A stretch of 8,140 bases of DNA from NCBI GenBank assembly GCA_002494975.1, contig DADI01000086.1, positions 762-8,901 of the forward strand, read 5' to 3'. The DNA is from Euryarchaeota archaeon UBA556 (GTDB lineage: Archaea; Thermoplasmatota; Poseidoniia; Poseidoniales; Thalassarchaeaceae). The notes beneath the pieces were generated by a model. It ran no database searches, was not told the origin of the DNA, and saw only the letters and a list, made by a program, of their open reading frames with translations. This document shows, one piece after another, positions 5,813 through 8,140 of the stretch. The position numbers and the translations under genes are program-made. Numbering within the stretch: position 1 is the stretch's first letter; the number at the start of each line of letters is the position of its first letter.

Positions 5813-6844
5813 ATGGAAATTGGTGTCGATAGTTTCGCTGAGGTAAAACTCGATAATGGACAGAGTTATCCAGTTAATAGTGCCCAGTCTATATCTGAGC
5901 TTCTTGATCGAATAGAACATGCCGATAAAATGGGTCTTGACGTTTTTGGAATAGGTGAGCATTATCGAAGAGAATTTCTTGATTCTGCTAATTCAGTGAT
6001 ATTATCAGCAGCAGCATCTCGCACAAAGAATATTCGTTTAACCAGTGCAGTAACAGTCCTCAGTGCAGCGGATCCTGTAAGGGCATTCCAAAATTTTGCA
6101 ACCCTCGACCTCGTTTCTTCCGGGCGAGCAGAAATGGTAGTTGGGCGTGGTTCATTCACCGAATCATATCCTTTATTTGGCTTGAATTTAAATGAATATG
6201 ACGAAATATTCTCAGAGAAATTAGATCTTTTACTATCTATTAGAGATAATGAAACTGTTAATTGGTCAGGTAAATTCAGACCCGCACTAAGAAATCAACA
6301 AATATATCCCAGACCTTTACAAGAAAAATTACCTATCTGGTTAGGAGTTGGTGGAACTCCTCAATCATTCGTAAGAGCAGGATTGCTAGGTTTACCATTA
6401 ATGATAGCAGTCATTGGTGGAGAAACACACAGATTCCGTCCATTAGTTGACCTTTACAGAGAGGCCGGTGAGCGTGCTGGGCATAATCCTAATCAACTAA
6501 AAGTTGGACTTCATTCACTAGGATTTGTTGCAAAAGATTCACAAGAAGCTAGAGATATTTATTTTCCCGGCTATGCGAAGGCTTTCACTAAAATTGGGAA
6601 GGAAAGGGGTTGGCCTCCAGTCACTAGAAATAGATTCGATGAACAAACAGGTCCTCTAGGCGCTTATGTAATTGGCGATCCAGAAGAAGTCGCCGAAAAA
6701 ATAATGAGACATAGTGAGGCATTAGGGGGAATCTCACGTTTTTCTTTCCAATTGGATAATGCAGGACTTTCACATAATCAGTTAATGGACACCATAGGTC
6801 TGATAGGAAAAGAGGTTTCACCCCTAATTAATAAGGGACTTTAA
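5813..6844 (+). CDS. Luciferase-like (LLM class) flavin-dependent oxidoreductase
   Basis: This 343-residue cytoplasmic protein has the TIM-barrel fold of bacterial-luciferase-like monooxygenases, which use reduced FMN or F420. Visible family segments include MEIGVDSFAE at the start, GLDVFGIGEHYRREF (41-55), TSAVTVLSAADPVRAFQNFA (77-96), SSGRAEMVVGRGSF (102-115), YPRPLQEKLPIWLGVGGTP, LVDLYREAGERAGHNP and GDPEEVAEKI near the C terminus. The pattern closely fits the subfamily typified by Agrobacterium Atu2307 (TIGR03858), whose physiological substrate is not established to my knowledge. It is full length with no visible damage. The subfamily is mainly bacterial, so acquisition by transfer is a reasonable inference, although codon use blends with the neighbours. 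It stands between cax and the primase-like gene with its own TATA box and gives no pathway clue by context. Confidence 0.92.
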   Translation: MEIGVDSFAEVKLDNGQSYPVNSAQSISELLDRIEHADKMGLDVFGIGEHYRREFLDSANSVILSAAASRTKNIRLTSAVTVLSAADPVRAFQNFATLDLVSSGRAEMVVGRGSFTESYPLFGLNLNEYDEIFSEKLDLLLSIRDNETVNWSGKFRPALRNQQIYPRPLQEKLPIWLGVGGTPQSFVRAGLLGLPLMIAVIGGETHRFRPLVDLYREAGERAGHNPNQLKVGLHSLGFVAKDSQEARDIYFPGYAKAFTKIGKERGWPPVTRNRFDEQTGPLGAYVIGDPEEVAEKIMRHSEALGGISRFSFQLDNAGLSHNQLMDTIGLIGKEVSPLINKGL

Positions 6845-6881
6845 CCAATTAATCAAAGACCACATACTTATCCCTCGTAAT

Positions 6882-8140
6882 ATGAGTCATGTTTTGAGCT
6901 GGTCTGAAGACGATCTCTCATCCTATTATTTTGATAGAGAAATAGATTTATCTTGGCTCAATAAATCCTCTAGGCACCAATTTCGATGGAAGTCACTGAA
7001 GGGTCCTTGGATAACATCTGATAGAAGGATTTCTTCTTCAAAGAAATTAATTGAATTATTTTCTAACTCAATGCCCACTGATGTTTATGTTTCAACTTCT
7101 TCATGGCTTAATCCCATTAATCTCCCTAGAATTAAAGATACGAAACGACCCTCGCCTATACTTTTAGATCATCTTGTTGTATTTGATATTGATATCAGGC
7201 CGTTTTGTATTATTCGCTTAGAAGAAGCAAGGAAAGCAACTTTGAATCTTCGAAATTGGTTAATAGAAAATACTGATATTAAAATTAGACATATTACATT
7301 TTCAGGAAGTAAGGGGTTTCATATTATTGCGGATGATCCTGATAGAGAGTCATTTTCTGAACCTGATCCAGTATTAAGAGAAGAGAAAGTTAAATCTCAA
7401 CGTAAGCAACTTTTGAATCAGGTAATTGAAGCAGGGCATCCTGTTGATAAGGTTGTAACAGCGGATACTAGGCGTGTTATTCGTTTACCTGGAACTATTC
7501 ATGGTAAAACCGGCTGGATTTGTACAATTCTCAATGATGAATGGATTGAATTACCAGTAAATGAATGGATAAATAAAATTCCTAGACATGAATCCGCAAT
7601 TAAAATTCCGAAAAGACCACCAATTAGAATACCCAAATTTTCTCTTCCTAAAATGAATCTAAGGCTTATATCAAAAAAAATAGTAAGTCCGCCTCAATAT
7701 ACTAGTTTGGAATTAAGTAGTCATGTTTCTGGAACCAATGATCGCTCTGCATTTGTATCATGGTTACCCATAAAATGGGGAGATATTCGCACATCTATTG
7801 AGAAATCACAAGAACTGTTCAGACAGCTCAATTTAGCACCTATTGCATATTTTCATGATCATGAAAGAGTTTTAGCAATTATTCCGAGAGCGATTCCTAG
7901 AGATTTTCTGCTTAGTAAATTATCTCAGAAAGATTTCAAGAATTTTATTTATGAAACACGACATATGAATCATAGTTGGACAAGAGTCTCAGGCAGACTG
8001 ATTGGAGAAAATTGGGAAGGAGAGATTGAACCAGTAACGGTACTTGGATACGACTTCTCTGATGAATGCCTACACCCTTGGTCAGCCCCTCATCTTGAGA
8101 TTTGTTCTCGTTTGGGTCTACCTATTCGGGAGCATCAAGG
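6882..8140 (+). CDS. priS: DNA primase catalytic subunit (PriS-like), 3' end outside window
   Basis: An open frame of 419 codons runs from ATG 6882 off the right edge. It carries the archaeo-eukaryotic primase motifs in order: VVFDIDIRP (99-107; metal ligands D102 and D104), FSGSKGFHI (140-148; nucleotide-binding H147) and VTADTRRVIRLPGTIHGKTG (192-211; third acid D195, then the RLPGSLHGKTG-like PriS signature). The enzyme should synthesise RNA/DNA primers with PriL at replication forks. The N-terminal DDLSSYYFDRE resembles the usual PriS opening. Odd points: the first and third acids are only about 90 residues apart, no zinc-binding Cys cluster lies between them, and at least 208 residues of unrecognised sequence follow the last motif. 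The start lies 38 nt after the oxidoreductase stop with no ribosome binding site; AATTAATC at 6847-6854 could be a TATA box. The primase superfamily call is sure; PriS rather than a divergent relative is likely. Confidence 0.87.
   Translation, partial: MSHVLSWSEDDLSSYYFDREIDLSWLNKSSRHQFRWKSLKGPWITSDRRISSSKKLIELFSNSMPTDVYVSTSSWLNPINLPRIKDTKRPSPILLDHLVVFDIDIRPFCIIRLEEARKATLNLRNWLIENTDIKIRHITFSGSKGFHIIADDPDRESFSEPDPVLREEKVKSQRKQLLNQVIEAGHPVDKVVTADTRRVIRLPGTIHGKTGWICTILNDEWIELPVNEWINKIPRHESAIKIPKRPPIRIPKFSLPKMNLRLISKKIVSPPQYTSLELSSHVSGTNDRSAFVSWLPIKWGDIRTSIEKSQELFRQLNLAPIAYFHDHERVLAIIPRAIPRDFLLSKLSQKDFKNFIYETRHMNHSWTRVSGRLIGENWEGEIEPVTVLGYDFSDECLHPWSAPHLEICSRLGLPIREHQ

Noticed and set aside
5962..6821. 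Two short minus-strand frames within the luciferase-like gene
   Set aside because: Both are antisense to a well-conserved protein and have no supporting signals.
1..8140. CRISPR arrays, tRNA or rRNA genes, transposon ends
   Set aside because: No regularly spaced repeats, no tRNA-like cloverleaf sequences and no transposase or terminal inverted repeats were seen; nearly all sequence is accounted for by conserved genes.

Overview
The window looks like a chromosomal segment from an uncultivated euryarchaeon, most likely a marine lineage of Thermoplasmatota (Marine Group II/III-like). That placement is inferred from gene content and style, not from a search. The archaeal signals are Spt5, Sec61-gamma/SecE, an AK6/Fap7-type kinase, a PriS-type primase, a CDP-alcohol phosphatidyltransferase of the archaetidyl type, the order ftsZ-secE-spt5-rpl11-rpl1, AT-rich TATA-like boxes, and a mix of Shine-Dalgarno-led and apparently leaderless genes.

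Left block (about 1-4564, all minus strand, so read right to left): an AK6-like nucleoside kinase and a CDP-alcohol phosphatidyltransferase, separated by 1 bp; then ftsZ, secE, spt5, ribosomal protein L11 and ribosomal protein L1, with L1 cut by the left edge. From ftsZ onward this is the widely conserved archaeal cluster joining cell division, protein export, transcription elongation and the ribosomal stalk base. Two members are abnormal. The Spt5 protein carries an N-terminal NUDIX-like domain whose catalytic glutamates look lost. The L11 gene encodes only the C-terminal rRNA-binding domain: a strong ribosome binding site and an in-frame stop upstream exclude a longer start at this locus.

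Right block (4649-8140, plus strand): a divergently transcribed Ca2+/H+ antiporter of the CAX type, a luciferase-like flavin-dependent oxidoreductase of a typically bacterial subfamily with its own well-placed TATA-like box (a probable leaderless transcript), and a long reading frame that runs off the right edge. That last frame has the motifs of the archaeal DNA primase catalytic subunit PriS, but with a compact catalytic core and at least 200 residues after it.

No RNA genes, insertion sequences, CRISPR arrays or long repeats were seen. No gap between genes exceeds about 100 bp, so the window is compact. The points most worth following up are the domain loss in L11, the NUDIX-Spt5 fusion, the unusual primase and the bacterial-looking oxidoreductase.
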